Source of the DNA: Flavobacterium sp. CG_23.5
GTDB lineage: Bacteria > Bacteroidota > Bacteroidia > Flavobacteriales > Flavobacteriaceae
DNA: 64,000 bases
Assembly: GCF_017875765.1 (NCBI RefSeq)
Contig: NZ_JAGGNA010000001.1
Location: 310,001-374,000 of the forward strand
Reading direction: 5' to 3'
Below, piece by piece: positions 25,849 to 32,987 of this stretch. The position numbers and the translations under genes are program-made. The notes beneath the pieces were generated by a model. That model did not search any database. It was given only the letters and a program-made list of their open reading frames with translations, and was not told where the DNA came from. Position 1 is the stretch's first letter, and every line of letters starts with the position of its first letter.

Positions 25849-25877
25849 AAGTATAATAATTATAGAGATACTAAACC

Positions 25878-26066
25878 ATGAAAAATTTAATTAGAGTTTT
25901 AGCAAGTTACTTACTTAGTCCAAATGAAAATGTAATTGTGACTCATGGAGTGTATTACCACAAAACGACTTATACCTTCAATGATTCTGGAGTAACTAGA
26001 AAAACAGATCAGGATAAAATAGATTCTGTTTACAATGGATTAGATTTTGACAAAATTTTTAAATAA
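25878..26066 (+). CDS. small protein divergent from the repressor
   Basis: 62 aa with a hydrophobic N-terminal helix (LIRVLASYLLS) and a polar C-terminal part. It is the first gene read from the rightward switch promoter. Position suggests an early or antirepressor-type gene, but no domain is recognised. Confidence 0.55.
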   Translation: MKNLIRVLASYLLSPNENVIVTHGVYYHKTTYTFNDSGVTRKTDQDKIDSVYNGLDFDKIFK

Positions 26067-26093
26067 ATATTACTAACAAACAAAATTACAATT

Positions 26094-26642
26094 ATGGTAC
26101 TTACACACAATCAGGCAGAAGTAACTCCGAAAGGATTTTTAGAAAAAAGAGACTTTAATTCATTCATGGTACTAGATACAAATAGTATTTTATATCCGGA
26201 TGCAAAACAGGTCTTTGGTTATACAGTTGAAATATTAAATGTGATACGCATTAATACATTAGTAAATAAAATGTGCAATGGTTTTCAATCTAATTTTAAT
26301 ATTGATTCCTCAATTTATTATAAAGCTATAAGTAATGTTTTGGAGAGCAAGCCGTTTTTATATCCTGAACTTGAAAGTTATTTTTTAGCCTCACAGAAGA
26401 AAGAAGAATTTCTTTCCTTCTCTCGCAGCCTTGCAGATATTGAAGATGATTTTTATTTACCCTATGAAGTAGATTATATTCTTTTAGGTATGAATATGGA
26501 CCAGTATGATAAACTTAATGAAGATAAAAAAGGTGATCTAAGCGATAGTTACAGCGATCTTAAATGTAATATGAGTTTCAAGAAAATTGAGATTAAAGAT
26601 TTTATCATCAAAGCAAAACAATTAATTGATGAGGTCCAGTAA
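26094..26642 (+). CDS. hypothetical protein at the right end of the element
   Basis: 182 aa, soluble, acidic C-terminus (LNEDKKGDLSDSYSDL). It follows the 62-aa gene by 27 bp and is the last gene of the element. No family recognised. It could belong with the switch or be an accessory cargo gene. Confidence 0.65.
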   Translation: MVLTHNQAEVTPKGFLEKRDFNSFMVLDTNSILYPDAKQVFGYTVEILNVIRINTLVNKMCNGFQSNFNIDSSIYYKAISNVLESKPFLYPELESYFLASQKKEEFLSFSRSLADIEDDFYLPYEVDYILLGMNMDQYDKLNEDKKGDLSDSYSDLKCNMSFKKIEIKDFIIKAKQLIDEVQ

Positions 26643-26711
26643 AGAAACGCTAGTATTTCCATTTGCTGAAATGAAATAAAGCAATAAATAATAATCTAAT
26701 ATTTTAGAGAT

Positions 26712-26741
26712 AAAAAACCTTTCAGAAATGGAAGGTTTTTT
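26712..26741. terminator. terminator after the last gene of the element
   Basis: AAAAAACCTT (26712-26721) pairs with AAGGTTTTTT (26732-26741), with T-run following. The remaining bases to attR hold only the CGTACA repeat pair. Confidence 0.75.
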
Positions 26742-26791
26742 TGTTTGAAAATGGTTTGAAAATATATTAAAAAATGTTTTTTTAACTCAAT

Positions 26792-26808
26792 CGTACATAA
26801 ATCGTACA
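26792..26808. repeat. paired CGTACA direct repeats, right end of element
   Basis: TCGTACA occurs at 26791-26797 and 26802-26808, the same 11-bp period as the pair at 19872-19889. The pair is about 60 bp inside the attR core. Candidate arm-type recombinase sites. Confidence 0.5.
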
Positions 26809-26821
26809 AGTATTAAATTTA

Positions 26822-26880
26822 AAAATCCTTAAACTCCTGCTTTACAGTACGTTTAAGGATTTTTTATGTGACCTTGACTG
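26822..26880. repeat. attR, overlapping the 3' end of tRNA-Arg
   Basis: Gapless match to attL (49/59). Positions 26868-26880 are the identical core; 26869-26880 are also the last 12 nt of the tRNA gene. The hairpin AAAAATCCTTAAA/TTTAAGGATTTTT (26821-26864) serves as the tRNA terminator on the minus strand. Confidence 0.75.
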
Positions 26881-26942
26881 GATTCAAACCAGTAACCTCT
26901 TGAGCCGTAATCAAGTGCGCTATTCAGTTGCGCCACAAGGCC
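26869..26942 (-). tRNA. tRNA-Arg (anticodon ACG)
   Basis: 74 nt. On the minus strand: acceptor GGCCTTG pairs with CAAGGTC (one G-U), D-stem GCGC/GCGC, anticodon stem CTTGA/TCAAG with loop TTACGGC (anticodon ACG, read as ICG), T-stem ACTGG/CCAGT with loop TTTGAAT, discriminator A. CCA is not encoded. It is intact after integration because the element restores the 3' end. Confidence 0.95.
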
Positions 26943-26954
26943 TTATTGCGGGTG

Positions 26955-26984
26955 CAAATATAGGTATAATTGTGTGATTTGCAA
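26955..26984 (-). promoter_or_regulatory. promoter of tRNA-Arg
   Basis: On the minus strand TTG (26984-26982), a 19-bp spacer and TATATTTG (26962-26955) form a good Bacteroidota sigma-A promoter, 12 bp before the tRNA. Confidence 0.7.
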
Positions 26985-27012
26985 GTCAAATTATAAATAA
27001 ATAATTAAAAAT

Positions 27013-27525
27013 ATGCCACTAAAGAATTATATACGTGATATTCAAGGTTTTCCAAAAGAAGGAATTTTGTTCAAAGACATAACTCCGTTATTAATTGACC
27101 CAAAAGCAAGGAATAAATGTCTGGAAATACTGGTTTCGACACTTAAAGATAAAAAAATAGATAAGGTTATTGGGGTAGAAAGCCGAGGCTTTTTCTTTGG
27201 GATGCTAATCGCTCAGGAATTAAATGTTGGTTTTATTCCCGTAAGAAAACCTCATAAATTACCTTTTAAAACAATTTCTGCGACCTATGATTTAGAATAT
27301 GGCACCGATACATTAGAAATCCATACCGATGCAATTCAAAAAGGTGATAGGATTTTAATACACGACGATGTTTTGGCTACTGGGGGAACCATAAAAGCCG
27401 TTTGCGAATTAGTCGAGAGACTGGGAGGTGTAATAGTGCAATGCAATTTCCTGATGGAGCTCAGTTTTCTAAAAGGCAGAGAAAAAATTAAAGGAAATGA
27501 TATTTTTGCTGCGATGACTTATTAA
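27013..27525 (+). CDS. apt: adenine phosphoribosyltransferase
   Basis: Salvages adenine to AMP with PRPP. 170 aa of normal length, with FPKEGILFKDITPL at the N-terminus, the VESRGFFFG segment, and the PRPP-binding motif LIHDDVLATGGT. Stop codon overlaps the stop of a convergent small gene by two bases. Confidence 0.96.
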   Translation: MPLKNYIRDIQGFPKEGILFKDITPLLIDPKARNKCLEILVSTLKDKKIDKVIGVESRGFFFGMLIAQELNVGFIPVRKPHKLPFKTISATYDLEYGTDTLEIHTDAIQKGDRILIHDDVLATGGTIKAVCELVERLGGVIVQCNFLMELSFLKGREKIKGNDIFAAMTY

Positions 27526-27662
27526 CTTAAAGCACGAGTCGTCACATAATAGCGGTAACCAATAATTGCCATTTGCCATTTCTTAGCTTTTCCTAAATCC
27601 AATCGTTGTTTAGTGAAACTGGGTAAAAGAAGTTTATTGATTTGAGCAAGTACCTTATACAT
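27522..27662 (-). CDS. 46-aa conserved-looking small protein
   Basis: The ORF reads MYKVLAQINKLLLPSFTKQR and ends with a YRYYVTTRALS-type tail. It is basic and amphipathic. I recall similar short flavobacterial proteins (..INKLLLPS..LDL.KA.K.Q.A..G..YYVT..) that are sometimes mislabelled SsrA-binding protein. It converges on apt, the two stop codons overlapping. Function unknown. Confidence 0.6.
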   Translation of the reverse strand: MYKVLAQINKLLLPSFTKQRLDLGKAKKWQMAIIGYRYYVTTRALS

Positions 27663-27683
27663 AGATTTTTTTTCAAAGATATA

Positions 27684-27716
27684 AAAAAAGACGGTTCTAG
27701 GATAACCGTCTTTTTT
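27684..27716 (-). terminator. terminator after the BlaR1-like gene
   Basis: AAAAAAGACGGTT (27684-27696) pairs with AACCGTCTTTTTT (27704-27716) with a 7-nt loop. It lies 30 bp past the stop of the minus-strand peptidase gene. Confidence 0.85.
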
Positions 27717-27745
27717 GCTGTTATTTGTGAGGAGTATTTTTAAAA

Positions 27746-29500
27746 TTATTTTGTTGTAATTTCGATAACACCGTTTATAGCTTTTTTACCATATTTTTTA
27801 ATAGCATTCTGTCTTGTAAATTCAGTTGCATTTGATGGTTTTTGTACACCCATACTAATAATATTTTTAGGATCTAATTTTTCCAATGTTTGATAATTAC
27901 TTTGTTTTCCATTAATTATAATTAAGGCTTTTTTAAAATCTACATTTTTATCATTTTGAATTCTTTTAATGTTATCTTCTGGTTTAGATGTCTCAAAACT
28001 AATAGCCCACCCTTTATCCTCATTTTTAGTTTGGCTTTCAATTTTGTCGTTTTTTTTACCATCGACGTAGCTTTTTGTAATAATACGAATTGCATTTTTA
28101 TTTGAAGTAGCATCTTTATTGACATCCATACTACTAATAAGATTTGGGCTCATGCTTTCAGCTTCGAGAGGGCTTACTTTTTTTCCATCAATATAATAGT
28201 CAGCATCTCCCGGAACCCCATTTACCTCTCTAGTCATCTTCGTAACGGTATAAGTATCTTTTGTTTTTTGACGAATAGTAACATTGTTAGGATCGACATT
28301 ATCAAATCCCAAATCCGTTTTTTCTATATCAGAATTAAAAATACTTTTACTTCCTGTAGTTTTGCCTTTCGTAACAATTTTTATCGTGGATTCGTTTTTG
28401 TTTTTAATAACATCCATTGTGGCTATATCATCGGGATTGGTGCTGTCTAATTCTTTTTTTGTTACTTTTTTACCATCAATATAAATTTCAGTATTTAAAT
28501 CTATAAACTCCTTTTTAGTAGCATTTGCTGCAGGAATTTTGTTTTTCTTGATGCTATCCGTTTCCTGATTATTAGTATTAGTACTTGTAATTGGGCTGGT
28601 TGCTTTAAGCTTACTCGTTTCTGCGATTACTTTTTCTTGTGCAACTACTTCAACTTGAAATAAACACATAAAGGCAACTAAGGCGGGCAGTACGAGTGCA
28701 TACTTCCAAGAATTCCTTTTGTTTGATCGGTTTTTGTTTAACATAACAATTCGTTTTTTGATTAAGGATTGATAAAAATGATTGGTAATGGGAATACAAT
28801 TTTCCTGTGTTGTTATTTTCAAAAGTGTGATTTGGTAACTTTTTTTATCAGCTATTTTTTTAGACGCTTCACCATCTGCGATGAACTCGAGGTTTTGAAG
28901 CATCGCTTTCTTGTAAAGCCAAATGAAGGGATTAAACCAAAAAAGAATACAAAATAGTTGTGCAATCAATACGTCAAGGGAGTGATTTTGCTGGCTATGT
29001 ACTTTCTCATGAGCAATTATATTTTCAAGTTCGGTCGCATTGTACAAAGCCGAATTATAGACGATAGTACTAAAAAAAGAGAAGGGGGCTAGATTTTCTG
29101 TTGTGTCTATAAATTTATAATTAGCTTGGTGCGCTACTGTTTTTCCCTTAAATATTTTTCGAAGGCTGTAAAAATCAAACCCAAATTTAGTCAACAAAGC
29201 CAGAGCGCCAATGCAATAAGTCAAAGCCAATCCTAAATAAATATACTCCTCAGTGTGATTTTCTTCAGTCACGGTTCTTATTGGTAAGGAAGACCAATCG
29301 GAAGTAATAGGTGTAGGTGCTACCCAAATTATTTTTGTGTAAACGACTATCGGCAAAATAGTAGCTGTTAGTAATCCTGCTAAAAGAAACCTTCTATTTG
29401 TAGTAAAAAAAGTTTCTTTGCGCAACAGAAAATTATACGCCATAAAAAACAAAAGTAGTAATCCACTGGATTTTAAAAAGTAAATAGCGACTGCTTCCAT
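27746..29500 (-). CDS. BlaR1/MecR1-like M56 membrane peptidase with repeated plug-like C-terminus
   Basis: 584 aa. Four N-terminal membrane helices surround the cytoplasmic zinc-peptidase site HEKVH (164-168) with a downstream LEFIADGEA segment; a fifth helix is at about 267-287. There is no penicillin-binding sensor domain. Instead the periplasmic part carries three related units (about 339-378, 434-476, 524-584), each (I/Y)IDGKK or INGK, a leucine-rich stretch, SMxV and a final I.I.TK, resembling TonB-receptor plug fragments. It forms a pair with the blaI gene upstream and probably cleaves BlaI on an unknown envelope signal. Confidence 0.88.
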   Translation of the reverse strand: MEAVAIYFLKSSGLLLLFFMAYNFLLRKETFFTTNRRFLLAGLLTATILPIVVYTKIIWVAPTPITSDWSSLPIRTVTEENHTEEYIYLGLALTYCIGALALLTKFGFDFYSLRKIFKGKTVAHQANYKFIDTTENLAPFSFFSTIVYNSALYNATELENIIAHEKVHSQQNHSLDVLIAQLFCILFWFNPFIWLYKKAMLQNLEFIADGEASKKIADKKSYQITLLKITTQENCIPITNHFYQSLIKKRIVMLNKNRSNKRNSWKYALVLPALVAFMCLFQVEVVAQEKVIAETSKLKATSPITSTNTNNQETDSIKKNKIPAANATKKEFIDLNTEIYIDGKKVTKKELDSTNPDDIATMDVIKNKNESTIKIVTKGKTTGSKSIFNSDIEKTDLGFDNVDPNNVTIRQKTKDTYTVTKMTREVNGVPGDADYYIDGKKVSPLEAESMSPNLISSMDVNKDATSNKNAIRIITKSYVDGKKNDKIESQTKNEDKGWAISFETSKPEDNIKRIQNDKNVDFKKALIIINGKQSNYQTLEKLDPKNIISMGVQKPSNATEFTRQNAIKKYGKKAINGVIEITTK

Positions 29501-29550
29501 AAATAATTATTTTGGTAAAGGTTTTATAACAGTAAGAAATTATTGCTATT

Positions 29551-29907
29551 TTATTGTTTTTCAATCATGGCTAGAATTTCTCGTAATTCCGCAGCCGAAA
29601 TTTTTTCTTCTTTGGCAAAATGCGATACCATATTTTTGTAGGAACTATTAAAATAATTATCGATTGCCGTGTGCATAAAGCGTTTTCTATAGTCCTCTAA
29701 ACTCACGATTGGATAGTATTGGTGCGTGTTTCCAAAAGCATTATGGGATACAAAACCTTTTTCTTCCAGATTCCGCACAATTGTAGAGAGCGTGTTGTAA
29801 TGCGGTTGCTCTTCCGTAATTTCTGCCAATACTTCTTTTACAAATGCTTTTTTAAGCTTCCATAAAATGTGCATGATTTCCTCTTCTTTGTTGGTCAGTT
29901 TTTGCAT
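29551..29907 (-). CDS. blaI: BlaI/MecI/CopY-family repressor
   Basis: 118 aa from ATG 29907 (MQKLTNKEEEIM). Winged-HTH typical of the family: EIMHILWKLKKAFVKEV, HYNTLSTIVRNLEEKG, then a dimerisation tail. The upstream in-frame ATG at 29928 falls inside the promoter -7 box and is not used. It represses its own operon through the three operators at 29935-29990 and should be inactivated by the M56 peptidase encoded next. Confidence 0.92.
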   Translation of the reverse strand: MQKLTNKEEEIMHILWKLKKAFVKEVLAEITEEQPHYNTLSTIVRNLEEKGFVSHNAFGNTHQYYPIVSLEDYRKRFMHTAIDNYFNSSYKNMVSHFAKEEKISAAELREILAMIEKQ

Positions 29908-29925
29908 GATTTTATTTATTTGAAT

Positions 29926-29933
29926 CAAACATA
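29926..29933 (-). promoter_or_regulatory. -7 promoter element of the blaI operon
   Basis: On the minus strand TATGTTTG matches TAnnTTTG. The first BlaI-type operator begins one base upstream, so repressor binding would cover the promoter spacer. Confidence 0.6.
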
Positions 29934-29934
29934 C

Positions 29935-29990
29935 AACTATATTTTTAGTTTGTAAACTACTTTTATAGTTATTTAACTAATTTTTTAGTT
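29935..29990. promoter_or_regulatory. three tandem BlaI-type operators, 20-bp period
   Basis: AACTA-N6-TAGTT occurs three times, at 29935-29950, 29955-29970 and 29975-29990. The repeat length is exactly 20 bp. Each is a perfect 5-bp dyad, consistent with dimers of a BlaI-like repressor bound in tandem upstream of blaI. Confidence 0.75.
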
Positions 29991-30044
29991 TTGGATACCA
30001 TTTTACTATATTTCAGCAAACCTAGTTTTTTATATAAGCGTGTC

Positions 30045-30182
30045 CGCGTGAGGGATAGCAATGGAAATCCTTTTTACGGCGGTAGCTGGAAAAAGATTGA
30101 AATGTATAGCCCGACCCCATTTAAAAAAGGGGCTAAGTAACCTGCTTGTTGCTTAGCCCCTTTTTTAAATGGGGTCACGCCC
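30045..30182 (+). repeat. dispersed intergenic repeat, copy A
   Basis: Starts near GTCCGCGTGAGGGATAG, then ATGGAAATCCTTTT, AAAGATTGAAATGTATAGCC and ends GGGGTCACGCCC. The same end blocks occur in copy B (56350-56452) and, less well conserved and inverted, in copy C (7629-7781). It fills the convergent gap between the blaI region and the MFS gene. No ORF. Confidence 0.65.
30113..30176. terminator. perfect 25-bp inverted repeat, bidirectional terminator-like
   Basis: Arms 30113-30137 and 30152-30176 are perfect complements (GACCCC...GGGGCTAAG and its inverse) around a 14-nt loop. It lies inside repeat copy A, 16 bp past the stop of the MFS gene. Confidence 0.7.
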
Positions 30183-30191
30183 AAAAAATAA

Positions 30192-31409
30192 TTATTTGTG
30201 TTCTTCTTTAACTAATCGTTGCAGCCAGATACAGCCCGCAACCGAAAGTATTCCTAATGTTCCCATGACAAACCAGTTGGTTTGATAGCCAAATGTGGCA
30301 ATGATTTCCAGTCCAGTCTTTGAACTGGCAATGTGTGCTAAGCTGAAACTCATCGTAAACAAAGCCATATAGCGACCTTCATGGCCTTTTGGTGCCCGAC
30401 TTAAAGCAAAAGAATTGGAAAAAGGGAAGATGAACATTTCGCCAAAAGTGATAAAAATAATACTTACAATTAGTATTCCTGCCCACATATTGATCATTAA
30501 GACATAAAAACTGAGGGACATTAGAAAGGAACCCCAAAGAATAATTTTAAGTGTATCAATGCCTTTTCTTTGGCTAAAACTGACAATTGGCATTTCCAGA
30601 AAGAAAATTAACAATCCATTTAAGGACAGTAAAAGTCCGCTTTGAAACTCTGTTAATCCAAATTTTTCATTATGATACAAAGGTAAAGTGGTGAAAAGTT
30701 GAAAGAAAAGCATGGCCGTTATAAAACAAATAAACAGGAAAATCCAGAATATCTTATCTTTGAAAACAGATGCTGGAATTTCGGTTTCGCTATTTGCAGC
30801 GTTTAAATCAGCTGGTTTTTTGCGTTCTTTTACCAATAATGCAAAAATCAAAATGGAAACGATACAAGAACTTCCATCTACCCAAAAAAGACCGCTATAT
30901 CCTAAATTCATGATGATTAAACCTCCCAGAGCCGGTCCAGCGGTAAAACCTAAATTTACCGCTAGTCTTACTAGAGTCAATGCTCTGGTACGATTTTCGG
31001 GTTTCGCATACGTGCCAAGGGAAACAAACATGGCGGGACGAAACATATCGGCAACGGTCATAATAACAAACATCCCGATGCACAATCCCCAAAAAGTACG
31101 AATGTATTGTACTAAGAATAATAGGATTCCACTGGTAAATAAACTGAAAACCATGATTTTATAAAACCCAATTTTATCAGATAATTTCCCTCCAAGCCAA
31201 GAACCTAACATGGATCCAAAACCAAAAGCTACCATAATCCATCCAACTTGTGCGTAAGAAAATTGTAAATCTTCTTTTAAATATTTGGATAGAAAAGGCA
31301 AAACCATCGTACCAGCGCGATTGATAAACGTAATCAAGGTAAGAATCCATACTTCTCTTGTGAATCCTCTAAAATTATTAATGTAACGTTGGAAAGCGGT
31401 TTGGATCAT
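30192..31409 (-). CDS. MFS transporter, drug/sugar-exporter type
   Basis: 405 aa with 11-12 predicted helices in two six-helix halves. The A-motif between helices 2 and 3 reads GSWLGGKLSDKIGF. A charged cytoplasmic loop (VKERKKPADLNAANS) separates the halves. Substrate cannot be told; the YdeR/MdtH-like exporters are the closest recollection. Stand-alone gene. Confidence 0.88.
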   Translation of the reverse strand: MIQTAFQRYINNFRGFTREVWILTLITFINRAGTMVLPFLSKYLKEDLQFSYAQVGWIMVAFGFGSMLGSWLGGKLSDKIGFYKIMVFSLFTSGILLFLVQYIRTFWGLCIGMFVIMTVADMFRPAMFVSLGTYAKPENRTRALTLVRLAVNLGFTAGPALGGLIIMNLGYSGLFWVDGSSCIVSILIFALLVKERKKPADLNAANSETEIPASVFKDKIFWIFLFICFITAMLFFQLFTTLPLYHNEKFGLTEFQSGLLLSLNGLLIFFLEMPIVSFSQRKGIDTLKIILWGSFLMSLSFYVLMINMWAGILIVSIIFITFGEMFIFPFSNSFALSRAPKGHEGRYMALFTMSFSLAHIASSKTGLEIIATFGYQTNWFVMGTLGILSVAGCIWLQRLVKEEHK

Positions 31410-31672
31410 ATATAAAGTTCTAATTTTGCAAAGGTAGAAAACTTTGTAGTGATGCGACTTTGTGGCATTGTAACTTTTAAACTATTTTTGCTTAAAAGTA
31501 TTAAGGACTATCCGCAAAGAAAACAAAACATTTTTTTTTATCATTGCGAATTTAAGAAAATTAAGTTTTATTCTTAATGGACCTTAATTGCTTAATGGTT
31601 CAACAGGAATAACTTTATTTTTAATGAAAATAATCCAATATTATTAAAGCAGAAAGTCAAAAAGATATTAAT
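31410..31672. other. intergenic region with CTTAATGG words
   Basis: 263-bp divergent gap. It has AT-rich DNA and two CTTAATGG words (about 31578 and 31600), the same word found in the argG-argC spacer. No clear -7 box was identified for either flanking gene. Confidence 0.3.
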
Positions 31673-32275
31673 ATGAGAACACTATTTACTTTGTTTCTTT
31701 TGGTTCAATTGAATTTTGGCTTTGGCCAAGAAAAATTTGATGCGGCATCTGTAGCCAAATTTCAAGAAGTCATAAACTCGGAGTATGCTGATGCAAAGAC
31801 AAGTCCTTTGAATTCAGAAGATTTAGCTGTATTCAAAACCTTGGATTTTTATCCCATAAATGAAAAGTTTTTTGTGGTAGCAAAATTCGTGAGAACAAAA
31901 AAAGAAAAGCCGTTTGAAATGAAGACCACTGGGGAAAGAAAACCAATGTATGTGAAATATGGGGAAGTTTATTTTGTTTTAGAAGGGAAAAATTTTAAAC
32001 TGAATATTTACAAGAATATTGAACTTTCTAAAAAGAAAGAATACAAAGACTATTTGTTTTTACCGTTTTCAGATTTGACTTGCGGAAATGAAAGCTACAT
32101 TGGCGGAAAATATATTGATATGAAAGTGCCTAAAGGTAAAACGATTGTCATCGATTTTAATACATCGTACAATCCATATTGTGCTTACAGTCATAAATAT
32201 TCTTGCCCAAAAGTACCCTTGGAAAACGATTTGAATATCGAAATAAAAGCAGGAGTTAAAAAGTTTCATGATTAA
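31673..32275 (+). CDS. DUF1684 family secreted protein
   Basis: 200 aa with a cleavable signal peptide (to about residue 18). The core has YVKYGEVYFVLEGKNFKLNIYK, LFLPFSDLTCGNESYIGGKY and NPYCAYSHKYSCPKVP, the hallmark segments of DUF1684. Function of the family is unknown. Its stop overlaps the start of the TatD-like gene by one base. Confidence 0.88.
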   Translation: MRTLFTLFLLVQLNFGFGQEKFDAASVAKFQEVINSEYADAKTSPLNSEDLAVFKTLDFYPINEKFFVVAKFVRTKKEKPFEMKTTGERKPMYVKYGEVYFVLEGKNFKLNIYKNIELSKKKEYKDYLFLPFSDLTCGNESYIGGKYIDMKVPKGKTIVIDFNTSYNPYCAYSHKYSCPKVPLENDLNIEIKAGVKKFHD

Positions 32276-32928
32276 TGGAATTCTTTAATTTACATACCCA
32301 TAAATTCACGAATCAGCCCAATGTGTTGGAATTAGTCAATCAATATCCACAGGAATTTGATGGTACGATTCCCTGTTATTCTATTGGAATTCATCCTTGG
32401 TTTATTGTTGAAGATAGAATTGAAGCTGATTTAGAGATTATTGAAAGCAAATTACAAGAGGCAAATTGTCTTGCGGTTGGTGAATGCGGACTGGATAAAC
32501 GTATTGAAATCCCAATGGAATTGCAGCAGATGGTTTTCGAAAAACAATTGCTTTTGGCACAGAAATATCAAAAACCAGTTGTGATTCATTGTGTTGCCGC
32601 TTTTCAGGAATTGATTGAAATTACGAAAAAATTGAATATTACGGTTCCAGTACTAATTCATGGATTTTCCAAAAGCGAACAGTTAGCGAAACAGTTATTG
32701 GACAATGGATTTTATATTTCTTTTGGTAAATATTTATTGTTAAATCCGGAGTTGGAATTGGTTTTTAAAAATATGCCGAATAATCGATTTTTCTTGGAAA
32801 CCGATACAGTTGAAGAAGGGATTGATGCTGTTTATGCTTTGGCAGCAAAATATAAAGGAATTTCGGTTGAAGAAATTCAAAAACAGGTGAATAGTAATTT
32901 TATGGAAGTATTCAAGAATAGAATTTAA
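32275..32928 (+). CDS. TatD-family metal-dependent hydrolase
   Basis: 217 aa, shorter than classical TatD (about 260 aa). Metal-binding features are FNLHTHKF (first His pair), AVGECGLDK, VIHCVAAFQE, LIHGFSKS and FLETDTVEEG. TatD proteins are DNases or other phosphoesterases. It is translationally coupled to the DUF1684 gene and 59 bp before tcdA. Confidence 0.88.
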   Translation: MEFFNLHTHKFTNQPNVLELVNQYPQEFDGTIPCYSIGIHPWFIVEDRIEADLEIIESKLQEANCLAVGECGLDKRIEIPMELQQMVFEKQLLLAQKYQKPVVIHCVAAFQELIEITKKLNITVPVLIHGFSKSEQLAKQLLDNGFYISFGKYLLLNPELELVFKNMPNNRFFLETDTVEEGIDAVYALAAKYKGISVEEIQKQVNSNFMEVFKNRI

Positions 32929-32987
32929 ACATAGTTACGGATGAAGTTTTAGAACTTTAAACATTAAACTTTAAACAAAAAAAAATA

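Larger units (their letters stand above)
19671..26880. mobile_element. 7.2-kb integrative element in tRNA-Arg(ACG), satellite-like
   Basis: The two ends are 59-bp imperfect direct repeats (49/59 identical) made of a terminator hairpin plus the last 12 nt of the tRNA-Arg gene. Inside are a tyrosine recombinase, HTH protein, nuclease, replication protein, several unknown proteins, a phage-terminase-associated type protein and an XRE repressor. No structural, lysis or conjugation genes are present. A phage satellite, a mobilisable island without its own transfer genes, or a prophage remnant are the options; the compact intact gene set favours the first. Confidence 0.8.

Noticed and set aside
19671-26880. 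Integrative conjugative element
   Set aside because: No relaxase, coupling protein or tra/mob genes are present in the element.
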